Below, piece after piece: positions 1-8,212 of a stretch of 52,166 bases of DNA. Each line of letters opens with the position of its first letter. The stretch's first letter is position 1. The stretch lies in NCBI GenBank assembly GCA_020852925.1, contig JADYZU010000031.1, positions 1-52,166 of the forward strand. Direction: 5' to 3'. This DNA comes from Rubellimicrobium sp. Its GTDB lineage: Bacteria; Pseudomonadota; Alphaproteobacteria; Rhodobacterales; Rhodobacteraceae. Under the pieces are notes generated by a model. The model saw nothing but the letters and a program-made list of their open reading frames with translations, searched no databases and was not told the origin of the DNA. Position numbers and translations under genes: made by a program.

Positions 1-122
1 ACGGCGCGCAGCGCGGTTTCCTCGGGGCCACCGGGCCAGCCAAGGACGGTCACCTCGGCCTGCGCCGCACCGGCCAGAAGCGCGAGGGCTGCGGCCCCCC
101 GCAGAAGATGGCGGCAATTCAT
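1..122 (-). CDS. ABC transporter solute-binding protein, N-terminal fragment
   Basis: Only the first 40 or so codons lie in the window; the gene continues beyond base 1. The translation opens with a classic Sec signal peptide: a short basic n-region (CRHLLR), a hydrophobic Ala/Leu core and an AQA cleavage site near residue 22. The mature start is EVTVLGWPGG, typical of family 1 sugar-binding proteins. The ATG overlaps the nanK stop in an ATGA, so it is translationally coupled to nanE-nanK. This suggests a periplasmic receptor for the sugar (perhaps sialic acid or an amino sugar) that feeds these two enzymes. The binding domain itself is not visible, so the ligand is inference. Confidence 0.7.
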   Translation of the reverse strand, partial: MNCRHLLRGAAALALLAGAAQAEVTVLGWPGGPEETALRA

Positions 123-997
123 GATTCACTCTCCTCCATGTGAGTGTTTCCCTGCCGGGCCTTGCCGGCAAGGTCGGCGATACCGATGACCCCGGCCCCG
201 GTGCCAAGGGCGGCACGGGCAAGGGACGGACGGTAAAGGGGGGCAAGCGGCGACAGCGCCGCCGCGACGCGGGGCAGGTATCCGGGCGCAAGGCCGACAC
301 CGCCGCCGATCACGATCAGCTCCGGGTCCACCAGCAGTTGCAGGTTCCGGCACAGCGCGGCCACACGCATTGCCGATGTGGCGATGGCCTCTTCGGCCAG
401 CGGATCGGGCAGGGCGGCAAAGGCCGCGCGCGCGTCCGCCTGCCCGGCGGCCCGCCCGATCCACCGCCCCGAGGCGTGATCCTCGAACAGGTCCGCGCCG
501 CCGTCGGGCAGCGGATGCAGCAGGCCCGCATGCCCCGCAAGCCCCGAGCGCCCCGCCAGCAGCCGCCCCCCGGCGACGATGCCGCCGCCGATCCCGGTCG
601 AGACCGTGAGAAACACCATGTCGCGCGTGCCGGTGCCGGCGCCGTGCCGGAACTCGCCCCAGGCGGCGGCCTGCGCGTCATTGGCCAGCGCGACCGGCCC
701 CCCCAGAAGCGCGCGCGCCCGTTCGGCCAGCGGATAGCGCGCGGGCAGGTCCAGCGTGCCGGGATTGAGCGCCGACCATTCGTCGCCATGGATCAGGCCG
801 GTCACGGTGATCCCGGCCGCGCCCCATTCCCCGGCCCAGTCGCCGACCAGCGCGCCGATCTGACGCAGCCAGGCCTCGGGCCCGCCGCTGCGGTCGGTCG
901 CGGTTTCCCGGCTTTGCAGGATGGTGGCGCCAGTGACCAGCGCGGCCAGGATCTTGGTCCCGCCCAGATCGACGGCAAGGACCGGGCGCGCGGCCAT
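119..997 (-). CDS. nanK: ROK-family N-acetylmannosamine kinase
   Basis: A cytoplasmic ROK kinase of about 292 residues, expected to phosphorylate N-acetylmannosamine to ManNAc-6-phosphate with ATP. The N-terminal phosphate-binding loop LAVDLGGTKI starts at about residue 7. Further along are LANDAQAAAWGE and TVSTGIGGGIV, and the C-terminal adenosine-binding region VIGGGVG. The start is the ATG that overlaps the nanE stop (ATGA); a longer open frame upstream runs through nanE and is not used. Between GHAG and the FEDHASG segment, where most ROK proteins carry a CxCGxxGC zinc site, no cysteine is present, so the structural zinc is probably absent. The direct neighbour nanE supports the nanK name; another ROK hexose or GlcNAc kinase is the alternative. 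Confidence 0.82.
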   Translation of the reverse strand: MAARPVLAVDLGGTKILAALVTGATILQSRETATDRSGGPEAWLRQIGALVGDWAGEWGAAGITVTGLIHGDEWSALNPGTLDLPARYPLAERARALLGGPVALANDAQAAAWGEFRHGAGTGTRDMVFLTVSTGIGGGIVAGGRLLAGRSGLAGHAGLLHPLPDGGADLFEDHASGRWIGRAAGQADARAAFAALPDPLAEEAIATSAMRVAALCRNLQLLVDPELIVIGGGVGLAPGYLPRVAAALSPLAPLYRPSLARAALGTGAGVIGIADLAGKARQGNTHMEESES

Positions 998-1671
998 CAG
1001 CGCGGATCCCGCCCGGCGCCGGCGATCGCCTGCGCGAACCAGTCGGTGACATGTTCCGGCCGGGTGATGGCCGATCCCGCCACCACCGCATCGGCCCCGG
1101 CCCTTATCGCCGCCGCCGCCTGGGCCGGGGTCTGATAGCGCCCCTCGGCGATGGTGAAGGCGCCCATGCCGGCAAGCGCCCGCACGAGGTCGAGGTCCGG
1201 CCCCTCGGGCACCGGACCGCCGGTATAGCCGGCCATGGTGCTTCCGAGGATGTCGAAACCCATGGCCTGCGCCGCCCTTCCCTCGGCCTCGGTCGCGCAA
1301 TCGGCCATGGCCAGCGCGCCGCCGCGATGGATCGCCGCCAGAAGATCGGCCAGCGGCACCGGGCGTTGCCGGTCGGTCGCATCGACGGCGACGATATCGG
1401 CACCCTGCGCCACCAGGCCCTCGACCTGGTCGAGCAGCGGGGTGATGCGCACCGGGGTATCGTCGCGGTCGGTCTTGATCAGGCCGATGATCGGCACTTC
1501 GGTGACGGCCCGCACCGCGGCCAGATTGGCCAGCCCCTCGATCCGCAGCCCCGCCGCCCCGCCGTCAAGCGCCGCCCGCGCGAAGGCGGCCACGATCTCG
1601 GGCCGGTCGAGCGCGCCGCCCGGCACCGGCTGGCACGACACGATCAGCCGCCCTTTCAGGCCATTCAGCAT
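997..1671 (-). CDS. nanE: N-acylglucosamine-6-phosphate 2-epimerase
   Basis: A 224-residue TIM-barrel protein of the NanE family, which converts ManNAc-6-phosphate to GlcNAc-6-phosphate in sialic acid or ManNAc catabolism. Visible family features are LIVSCQPVPGGALDRPE near the N-terminus, PIIGLIKTDRDD (catalytic lysine in IGLIK), ADIVAVDATDR, and the phosphate-binding end ADAVVAGSAITRPEHVT. It overlaps nanK by an ATGA and follows the GntR regulator after 62 bases, so the three genes form one unit. No nanA lyase is in the window; it may lie beyond the left edge. Confidence 0.9.
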   Translation of the reverse strand: MLNGLKGRLIVSCQPVPGGALDRPEIVAAFARAALDGGAAGLRIEGLANLAAVRAVTEVPIIGLIKTDRDDTPVRITPLLDQVEGLVAQGADIVAVDATDRQRPVPLADLLAAIHRGGALAMADCATEAEGRAAQAMGFDILGSTMAGYTGGPVPEGPDLDLVRALAGMGAFTIAEGRYQTPAQAAAAIRAGADAVVAGSAITRPEHVTDWFAQAIAGAGRDPR

Positions 1672-1701
1672 TCCGGACCTCGTCCCCCCCGTTTGCCCAG
1701 A

Positions 1702-1711
1702 GGTTAGACCA
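1702..1711. promoter_or_regulatory. possible GntR/HutC operator in the regulator-nanE gap
   Basis: GGTTAGACCA lies in the 62-base gap between the GntR regulator and nanE. It resembles the GT-N-TA-N-AC half-palindromes that HutC/NagR-type regulators bind. Only this one imperfect copy is seen, so this is a weak suggestion of an autoregulatory site. Confidence 0.25.
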
Positions 1712-1733
1712 GATGCATACCAGTTGGCAATCG

Positions 1734-2540
1734 TTATTCCGGCACCGGGCTTGCGCGCAATCCGGTCACGAAATCATAGCTGTCGCCGCGATAGCGGGTC
1801 TCGGTGAACTCGACCGGGCGTCCGTCCGCGCCGGTGCAGCGCCGCTCGACGATGAGAATCGGATCCCCGGCGCGACAGTCCAGAAGCTGCGCCTCGGCGC
1901 GCGACATGACGCCGGCGCGGATGCGCTGTTCGCCCTGCACCGGGGCCGCGCCATGGGCGGCCAGCGCATCATAAAGCGAGGCGCCCACCGCATCGCCCGA
2001 CGGCAGCACCGCCGCCGGGACCACCGCGCGTTCAAGGGCGATCGGCGCCCCGTCGGCAAGGCGCACCCGCTCAAGGCGCAGCACCGCCGCGCCCGGTGCA
2101 AGCGAAAGCGCGCGGATCTCCTCGGCGCTGGGGGTGACGATGGCGCGCGCGATCCAGCGCGTGCCGGGGCGGAGGCCGCGGGCGCGCAGTTCGGCGGAAA
2201 AGCCGGTCAGCGTCGCCAGCGCCTTTTCCATCCGCGGCGCAAGGGTCGAGCGCGCGCCGTGGCGCTGCACCAGAAGCCCCGCCCCGGCCAGTTCCGCCAG
2301 CGCCCGCCGCAACGTCGCCCGCGCGATGCCCAGGCGTTCGGCAAGGATGCGTTCGCCCGGCAGATGAGTCGAGAGCGCAAGGTTCCGTTCGGCCATCACC
2401 GCTTCGATCCCGTCCGCGACCTTGCGATACAGCGGCCGCGGGTCATGCGCCGCCCGCAGGTATTCCTTCAGCGCGGCGGCCAGATCGCCCTCGTCGCTGC
2501 CGTCGCCGTTGTCGCCGTTGTCGGTGCGGCCGGTCTCCAT
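1734..2540 (-). CDS. GntR family (HutC subfamily) transcriptional regulator
   Basis: A 268-residue regulator with an N-terminal winged helix (PLYRKVADGIEAVMAERN, then LPGERILAERLGIARATLRRAL) and a C-terminal UTRA effector domain ending in ETRYRGDSYDFV. UTRA domains bind sugar phosphates or other small effectors. Its position directly ahead of nanE-nanK suggests control of amino-sugar catabolism, perhaps sensing ManNAc-6-P or GlcNAc-6-P; that is inference. The start at 2540 has the upstream sequence AGAAGGAAACGCGG; an ATG at 2564 with GGAG six bases away is an equally reasonable alternative that adds eight residues. The acidic low-complexity stretch near the N-terminus (DNGDNGDGSDEGD) is unusual. 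Confidence 0.85.
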   Translation of the reverse strand: METGRTDNGDNGDGSDEGDLAAALKEYLRAAHDPRPLYRKVADGIEAVMAERNLALSTHLPGERILAERLGIARATLRRALAELAGAGLLVQRHGARSTLAPRMEKALATLTGFSAELRARGLRPGTRWIARAIVTPSAEEIRALSLAPGAAVLRLERVRLADGAPIALERAVVPAAVLPSGDAVGASLYDALAAHGAAPVQGEQRIRAGVMSRAEAQLLDCRAGDPILIVERRCTGADGRPVEFTETRYRGDSYDFVTGLRASPVPE

Positions 2541-2620
2541 CCGCGTTTCCTTCTGCCAGAACATGAACGGCTCCGGCGCTCTGGATAACAACCGGCCCCG
2601 CCTGCGTCCACCGGCCTGCC

Positions 2621-2660
2621 CCCGACCCGAGACCCCGACCCGAGGCCCCGGACCCGAGAC
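2621..2660. repeat. three tandem 13-14-bp units
   Basis: CCCGACCCGAGAC, CCCGACCCGAGGC and CCCGGACCCGAGAC follow one another without spacers in the 140-base gap between the LacI-type and GntR-type regulators. They do not form a hairpin. They could be a replication-slippage product or a protein-binding array; no function can be read from the sequence. Nothing else recognisable lies in this gap. Confidence 0.7.
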
Positions 2661-2679
2661 CCTGGCCTGACGGCCGGCA

Positions 2680-3684
2680 TCACGCCCCGGGCTGGGACGA
2701 TCCGCGCAGGACCAGTTCCACTGGCGTGCGGATTTCGGGCGCGGGTCTGGTGCCGGTGGTCAGCCAGCCCATCAGGAGGCCCGCCATGTCCTGCCCGAAC
2801 CGCGCGATCCCGCAATGCACCGAGGACAGCGGCGGAAAGCTCTGGGCCGCTTCCTCGATGTCGTCAAAGCCGACCAGCCGGAAATCCCGCCCGACCTGCC
2901 GCCCGCGCCGGGCAAAGCCCGAGATCACCCCGAGCGCGACCAGATCGTTGAAACAGACCGCCGCATCGCATTCGTGCCGGTCGATGAACCTGTCGGCGCA
3001 TTCGCGGCCGAAGGCGCGCGTGGGGCGGCCGTGCAGGACCAGCGGCTCCATCCCGAGGGCCTGCACCTCGGCGTGATAGCCGGACAGCCGCTCCAGCGTC
3101 ACCGCCCGGTTCTCGAGCCCGCCGGCAAAGGCGATGCGCCGCGCGCCGGCGGCGATCAGATGCCGCGCGGCAAGGCGCCCGCCCCCGGCGTAATCCGGGG
3201 CGGCAAAGGGGAACAGGTCGGTGCGCGCACTGGCCTTGCGCAGCACCTGCACCGCCGGCAGTCCCGCGCGTTCGAGGGCGCCGAAGGTGGCCTCCTCGTC
3301 GCCATAGGCCGGCGAGATGATGAAGCCCGAGACCCCGTGTTCGATCATCGCCGCGACGGTGCGCGCCTGCACCGCGGGGTTTTCGTCGGTATTGGCCAGC
3401 ACCGTGACATAGCCCGCGTCCGAAATCGCCATCTGCGCGGCGGTGGCGAATTCGGCGAAGAACGGGTTCCTCAGATCGTTGATGACCAGGCCCACCAGCC
3501 CGATCTGCGCCGAGCGCAGGTTGGCCGCGGCGCGGTTGTAGACATAACCGAGATCGGCCATCGCCCGGCGCACGTCCTCGCGCGTGCGGGCGCTGACCGA
3601 GGGGCTGTGTTGCAGGACCAGGCTGACCGTGGACTTGGACACGCCCGCCGCCCTTGCCACGTCGATGATGGTCGGTCTGGCCAT
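2680..3684 (-). CDS. LacI family transcriptional regulator
   Basis: A 334-residue LacI/GalR protein. The helix-turn-helix is at residues 3-24 (PTIIDVARAAGVSKSTVSLVL) and is followed by a hinge helix with NRAAANLRSA. The rest is a periplasmic-binding-protein-like effector domain (IGLVGLVINDLRNPFFAEF, then GFIISPAYGD, then LVGFDDIEEA). The start is fixed by AGGAGG seven bases upstream. It is the last gene of the large catabolic block and lies 22 bases downstream of the Dabb gene. It is the best candidate to bind the paired TGGAACGTTCCA-like palindromes at 15324-15356 and 19575-19608, because such central-CG palindromes are typical LacI-family operators. The effector is unknown. Confidence 0.9.
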   Translation of the reverse strand: MARPTIIDVARAAGVSKSTVSLVLQHSPSVSARTREDVRRAMADLGYVYNRAAANLRSAQIGLVGLVINDLRNPFFAEFATAAQMAISDAGYVTVLANTDENPAVQARTVAAMIEHGVSGFIISPAYGDEEATFGALERAGLPAVQVLRKASARTDLFPFAAPDYAGGGRLAARHLIAAGARRIAFAGGLENRAVTLERLSGYHAEVQALGMEPLVLHGRPTRAFGRECADRFIDRHECDAAVCFNDLVALGVISGFARRGRQVGRDFRLVGFDDIEEAAQSFPPLSSVHCGIARFGQDMAGLLMGWLTTGTRPAPEIRTPVELVLRGSSQPGA

Positions 3685-3706
3685 GCCCCGCCTCCTGTGC
3701 CGGTTC

Positions 3707-4027
3707 TCAGGGGGAAGGGCCGGAGGGCGTGGCCAGGTCGAACACCAGAAGCCCGTCCAGCCCGCCCTGCGCATGGGCGACAAGGCCCGCGCCAAAGGCC
3801 TTGTGGTCCGCGTCCTCCTGATAGCGGGCAAGGGCCTGCCAGTCGGCGAATTCCGCCACGAATCCGTGCAGATAGCCCCGTTCGATCTGCTCGGGGCTTT
3901 CGCTGCGGCCCCAGGCGGCGGTGAACCCCAGCCGGCGCGACAGCGGCCCGATCGGCGCAAGAAGCGCGGCGATCCGGTCCTCCGGAAGGTCGGGGCGGAA
4001 ACGGATCAGGACGATATGGCGGATCAT
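3707..4027 (-). CDS. Dabb (stress-responsive alpha/beta barrel) domain protein
   Basis: A 106-residue single-domain protein beginning MIRHIVLIRFRPDLPED and containing YLHGFVAEFADWQALARYQED, the usual pattern of the dimeric ferredoxin-like Dabb fold. Family members are often small accessory or catalytic subunits in sugar and aromatic catabolic operons. Its start overlaps the GMC oxidoreductase stop by ATGA, so it is co-translated with it. Its exact role here is unknown. Confidence 0.8.
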   Translation of the reverse strand: MIRHIVLIRFRPDLPEDRIAALLAPIGPLSRRLGFTAAWGRSESPEQIERGYLHGFVAEFADWQALARYQEDADHKAFGAGLVAHAQGGLDGLLVFDLATPSGPSP

Positions 4028-5598
4028 GCGGCACTCCGGATCAGGTCAGCGGCCTTTTCCGCGATCATGATGGTCGCGGCATTGGTGTTCGAGGACACGA
4101 CCTGCGGCATGATCGAGGCATCGACCACGCGCAGGCCATCCACCCCGTTGAAGCGCAGCCGCGGATCGACCACGGCGCCGGGATCGGTCCCCATGCGGCA
4201 GGTGCCGGCCGGGTGGTGGTCGGTCTTGGCATGGGCGCAGGCATAGGCGATGTAATCCTCGTCGGTGCGCACATCGGGGCCGGGCAGGCGTTCGGCCAGG
4301 ACAAACGGCTTCAGCGCGTCCTGGCGCATGATCTCCTGCGCGAGTTTCAGGCCGCGGATCGACATTTCGCGGTCGTAGGGATCCTGCCAGTAGTTCGGGT
4401 CGATCAGCGGCGCGGCCAGCGGATCGGCGCTTGCCAGCCGCACCGTGCCGCGCGAACGCGGGCGCAGGAAGGCGGAGTTGAGCGTGACCCCCCCCTGCGG
4501 CATCGCCGCCACCCCCGCCTCGATCCCCGAACCGAGGCCGAGGTGGAACTGGATGTCGGGCGAACGCGCCGCCGGGTCCGCCCACCAGAAGCCGCCGGTC
4601 TCGAACAGGCTCGAGGCGACGGGGCCGGAACGGGTCAGCAGGTATTGCAGCCCCGCGATCGCCGACCAGTGCGGTTTCGCATAGCGGTCATAGGTATGCG
4701 GCCCGGTGCATTCCGCGATCACGAACAGGTCGAGGTGGTCGTGGAAATTGGCGCCGACCTGCGGCTGATCGACCAGAACCGGGATGCCGAGGTCGCGCAG
4801 GTGATCGGCCGGACCGATCCCCGACAGTTGCAGAAGCCGCGGCGACCCGATCGCGCCCGCGGACAGGATCACCTCGCGCGCGGCGCGGATCACGCCCTGG
4901 CCCGCGGTCTCGACCCCGACGGCGCGCCCCTTGTCAAGGACGATGCGCAGCACCTGCGCCCCGGTGACCACGCTCAGGTTCGGCCGCCCGCGCGCCGGGG
5001 CCAGATAGGCCCGCGACACCGAGGAGCGGCGGACATTGCGCTGCGTCAACTGGTAGTAGCCCACGCCCTCGGGCGTTTCGCTGGTGAGGTCGGGGTTGGT
5101 GGGAATGCCGATCTGGCCCGCGGCGGCGAAATAGGCCTCGCAGATCGGCAGGGGCGCGGCCGGCCTGCTCACGCCAAGGGGGCCGCCCTGACCGTGCCAG
5201 CGGTTGTTCCAGGTGTCGTTGTCCTCGGCCTTGCGGTAATAGGGCAGGATGTCCTCGTAGCCCCAGCCGGTGCAGCCCGCCTGCCGCCATTCGTCGTAAT
5301 CGAGGGGATGGCCGCGCGTGTAGATCTGCGCATTCACCGTCGATCCGCCGCCCAGCACGCGCGCCTGGGTAAAGCGGATCTGCATCCCGCGCATGTGCCG
5401 TTGCGGCACGGTGGACCAGCCCCAGGAACCGATCCCCTTGGTCATCTTCGCGAAACCGGCGGGGATGGTGTAGAACGGATGCCAGTCGCGCGGCCCCGCC
5501 TCGAGGAGGAGGACGCGGATATCCGGGTCTTCGCTCAGGCGCGCGGCCAGGACCGATCCGGCCGATCCGCCGCCGACGATCACATAATCCCATGCCAT
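4024..5598 (-). CDS. GMC family FAD-dependent oxidoreductase (choline dehydrogenase type)
   Basis: A 524-residue GMC flavoenzyme. The FAD-binding motif VGGGSAGSVLAARL is at residues 7-20, followed by LLLEAG. The GMC signature LGGGSTVNAQIYTRG and the C-terminal active site are intact: HHPAGTCRMG carries the catalytic His and SSNTNAATIM the Asn of the usual His-Asn pair. Enzymes of this type oxidise alcohols or sugar hydroxyls to aldehydes or ketones and pass electrons to the respiratory chain or oxygen. No signal peptide is seen, so it should be cytoplasmic or peripheral. GGAGAG eight bases upstream fixes the start. It lies 13 bases after a second, different GMC enzyme, so two successive oxidations or two substrates are likely; the substrate is unknown. 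Confidence 0.88.
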   Translation of the reverse strand: MAWDYVIVGGGSAGSVLAARLSEDPDIRVLLLEAGPRDWHPFYTIPAGFAKMTKGIGSWGWSTVPQRHMRGMQIRFTQARVLGGGSTVNAQIYTRGHPLDYDEWRQAGCTGWGYEDILPYYRKAEDNDTWNNRWHGQGGPLGVSRPAAPLPICEAYFAAAGQIGIPTNPDLTSETPEGVGYYQLTQRNVRRSSVSRAYLAPARGRPNLSVVTGAQVLRIVLDKGRAVGVETAGQGVIRAAREVILSAGAIGSPRLLQLSGIGPADHLRDLGIPVLVDQPQVGANFHDHLDLFVIAECTGPHTYDRYAKPHWSAIAGLQYLLTRSGPVASSLFETGGFWWADPAARSPDIQFHLGLGSGIEAGVAAMPQGGVTLNSAFLRPRSRGTVRLASADPLAAPLIDPNYWQDPYDREMSIRGLKLAQEIMRQDALKPFVLAERLPGPDVRTDEDYIAYACAHAKTDHHPAGTCRMGTDPGAVVDPRLRFNGVDGLRVVDASIMPQVVSSNTNAATIMIAEKAADLIRSAA

Positions 5599-5611
5599 GG
5601 CAGTCTCTCCT

Positions 5612-7096
5612 TCAGGCGGCGGCGGACAGATGCCGCCCCAGCCGCAGCGCAAGCGCGGCAACGGTCAGCGAGGGGTTCACCGCGGCCGAGGTCGGCAGGA
5701 CCGAGGCATCGGCGACATAGAGGTTGTCGATGTCATGCGCGCGCAGGTTGCGATCGACCACCGAAGCGGCGGGATCGTCACCCATGCGCAGTGTGCCGCA
5801 CTGGTGGCTGGGCTTCGATTTCGGAAAGGCCCTGGACAGCACGACCGGCCAGCCCGCGCGCCGCATCGCGCGGCCAAGGCGGCGAACCAGCAGGTCATGC
5901 GCCGCGACATTGGTCTTGCGCCAGTCGAGGACGACACCGCCCCGGCGCCACATCACGCGGCTGTCGGGATCGGGCAGATCCTCGGACATGGCCAGAACAT
6001 GGACGGAACGTTCCGCGATCAGATGCGCCAGCCACAGCGGCAGCCCGCTCTCTCCGGCAAGGATCGGCCCCGTCACTCGGCCAAGCATCTGCACATTGCC
6101 CAGGGGTTCGCCGCCCGGCCCGCCGGTCAGATACCAGTCGTTGAACTGGATGGTCTTTTCATAGACCGTGCGGTTGCGCCGCAGCGGGTTCAGGGCGATC
6201 ATCGCGGTCAGGTTGTGGTTCATGAAATTGCGCCCGACCTGATCCGACCGGTTCGCAAGGCCCGCCGGATGATCGTCATCGGCCGAGGCAAGCAGCAGCG
6301 CCGCCGACATCACCGCCCCGGCACACAGACAGACCAGCGGCGCGGACAGGGTGCGCGGGCCGTCCGGCCCCTCGACCTCGACCCCGGTGACGCGCCGCCC
6401 GCTGGCCACAAGGCGGGTGGCGCGCGTGCCGGTCAGCAGCGTGACGTTCGGATGGCGCAGCGCCTGCGCAAGGCCACAGCTTTCGGCGTCGGATTTCGCG
6501 CCGGTGCTGTCGGGAAAGGCGTCCCAGGTCGTGGGCGCGCGCGCAAGCCAGCGGTCGATGTCGATGCCCAGCGGCAGCGCCACCGGGTTCAGGCCCTGCG
6601 CCGCGAAGGCCCGGCGCAGCGCGGCGATATCGGGTTCGTCCGGCACCGGCGGGAACGGATAGGGCGCGGAATGCGGCGGCTCGGTCGGATCGCCCGCGGC
6701 ATCGCCCCGCACCCGGTAAAGCTGTTCGGCGGCGCCATACCAGGGCTCGAGATCGTCATAGCCGATGGGCCAGCCGGGGGTGGTGCCGCCCATGTGGCGC
6801 AGCGGGCGGAAATCCTCGGCCCGGTAGCGCATGAGGACGGCGCCGTAGAATTTGGTATTGCCGCCGACAAAGGCATAGTTGCCGGGGTTGAAGGGCCGGC
6901 CCTGCGCGTCGTGCCAGGTCTCGGGCGGCTTGAAATGCCCGCGGCGAAAGATGGCGTCGGGGTCGCGCGCCTCGGGGCTGTCGCGCAGGTGCCCGCCCCG
7001 TTCAAGGATCAGGATCCGCCGCCCGGAGGGCGCCAGCGCCGCCGCCAGCGTCGCCCCCCCCATGCCCGAACCGATGATGAGGACATCGGCATCCAT
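5612..7096 (-). CDS. GMC family oxidoreductase, sugar-oxidase-like branch
   Basis: A 494-residue GMC flavoprotein, distinct from its neighbour at 4024-5598. The FAD motif IGSGMGGATLAAAL is at residues 7-20, followed by LILERGG. FVGGNTKFYGAVLMRYR is the flavin-covering segment seen in the pyranose-oxidase/gluconate-dehydrogenase-like side of the family. The catalytic region is SHQCGTLRMG (His), with Asn in AVNPSLTVAA near the C-terminus. It starts in an ATGA overlap with the transporter ATPase, so sugar uptake and this oxidation are tightly coupled. A glycoside or free-sugar hydroxyl is a plausible substrate by context; the position oxidised cannot be deduced. Confidence 0.85.
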   Translation of the reverse strand: MDADVLIIGSGMGGATLAAALAPSGRRILILERGGHLRDSPEARDPDAIFRRGHFKPPETWHDAQGRPFNPGNYAFVGGNTKFYGAVLMRYRAEDFRPLRHMGGTTPGWPIGYDDLEPWYGAAEQLYRVRGDAAGDPTEPPHSAPYPFPPVPDEPDIAALRRAFAAQGLNPVALPLGIDIDRWLARAPTTWDAFPDSTGAKSDAESCGLAQALRHPNVTLLTGTRATRLVASGRRVTGVEVEGPDGPRTLSAPLVCLCAGAVMSAALLLASADDDHPAGLANRSDQVGRNFMNHNLTAMIALNPLRRNRTVYEKTIQFNDWYLTGGPGGEPLGNVQMLGRVTGPILAGESGLPLWLAHLIAERSVHVLAMSEDLPDPDSRVMWRRGGVVLDWRKTNVAAHDLLVRRLGRAMRRAGWPVVLSRAFPKSKPSHQCGTLRMGDDPAASVVDRNLRAHDIDNLYVADASVLPTSAAVNPSLTVAALALRLGRHLSAAA

Positions 7097-8208
7097 CACG
7101 GCTCGATCCGCATCTCGGTCTTGGGGTCGAAGGCCACCGCCTTGTCCATGTTCACCGCGAAATCGTGCATCTGGCCGGCGGCGACCGTGGCATCCGCCCG
7201 CATCCGTGCGATCGCGTCCCGCCCGCCCAGCGTCATGGTCACAAAGGTGTCCGCCCCCGAAGGCTCGGTGACGGTGACGCGGTTGGCCAGCCCCTGGATG
7301 TTGCCGGACTTGCGGTCGGCGCCTTCGGGATCGGTGATCGCCTCGGGGCGGATGCCCAGCAGGATCTCGCGCCCTTCCCATTGCGCGAACCCCCGCTGCG
7401 AGAAGCGCAGGCGCCGTTCCGCCCCGTCGGCATCGGCCAGCGCGGCATGGGGGGTGCCGTCCTGCATCACCACGCGGGCGGGGATGATGTTCATGGCCGG
7501 GCTGCCCATGAAGGTGGCGACGAACAGGTTCGCGGGCGTGTCGTAGATCTCGCGCGGGGTGCCCAGTTGCTGCACATGGCCCTTGTTCATCACCGCGATC
7601 CGGGTCGAGAGGGTCATCGCCTCGATCTGGTCATGGGTGACATAGACGATGGTGGTGCCCAGTTTCTGGTGCAGCTTCTTGATCTCGGTGCGCATGTCCA
7701 CGCGCAGCTTGGCGTCGAGGTTCGACAGCGGTTCGTCGAACAGGAACACGTCCGGCTTTCTGACCAGCGCGCGCCCCATCGCCACGCGCTGCCGCTGCCC
7801 GCCGGACAACTGACCCGGCTTGCGGTCGAGAAGGTGGTCGATCTGGAGCAGCTTCGACACCTCGGCAAGGGCGCGGTCCCGTTCCGGCCGGGGCACGCCG
7901 TGCATTTCAAGGCCGAAGGTCATGTTCTGCCCGACCGTCATGTTGGGGTAGAGCGCGTAGGACTGGAACACCATGGCGATGTTGCGTTTCGACGGGTGCA
8001 CCCCGTTCACGACGCGGCCCTTGATCGCGATTTCGCCGTCGGTGATCGCCTCGAGCCCGGCGATCATGTTCAGCAGCGTGGACTTGCCACAGCCCGAGGG
8101 GCCGACAAGGACCAGGAACTCGCCCTCCTGCACGGCGATATCGACGCCATGGAGCACCTTCACCGGGCCGTAGGTCTTGGAGGCGTTGCGGATGTCGAGG
8201 AAGCCCAT
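7096..8208 (-). CDS. sugar ABC transporter ATPase (UgpC/MalK type)
   Basis: A 370-residue MalK-type ATPase. It shows Walker A GPSGCGKSTLL (about residues 36-46), Q-loop MVFQSYALYP, signature LSGGQRQRVAMGRAL, Walker B VFLFDEPLSNLDAKLR and H-loop THDQIEAM. After about residue 240 a C-terminal OB-fold (TOBE) region begins, which in this family regulates or contacts other proteins. It energises import through the two permeases encoded immediately upstream (four-base gap). The stop overlaps the second GMC gene. Confidence 0.93.
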   Translation of the reverse strand: MGFLDIRNASKTYGPVKVLHGVDIAVQEGEFLVLVGPSGCGKSTLLNMIAGLEAITDGEIAIKGRVVNGVHPSKRNIAMVFQSYALYPNMTVGQNMTFGLEMHGVPRPERDRALAEVSKLLQIDHLLDRKPGQLSGGQRQRVAMGRALVRKPDVFLFDEPLSNLDAKLRVDMRTEIKKLHQKLGTTIVYVTHDQIEAMTLSTRIAVMNKGHVQQLGTPREIYDTPANLFVATFMGSPAMNIIPARVVMQDGTPHAALADADGAERRLRFSQRGFAQWEGREILLGIRPEAITDPEGADRKSGNIQGLANRVTVTEPSGADTFVTMTLGGRDAIARMRADATVAAGQMHDFAVNMDKAVAFDPKTEMRIEP

Positions 8209-8212
8209 CGGT

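Noticed and set aside
140..1135. Long plus-strand open frame opposite nanK and nanE
   Set aside because: It is an antisense shadow in GC-rich DNA, with Arg/Gly/Pro-rich low-complexity translation, while the minus strand encodes clear ROK and NanE families.
2621..2660. Possible CRISPR array
   Set aside because: The units are directly adjacent, only 13-14 bp, and have no spacers; no cas genes are present.
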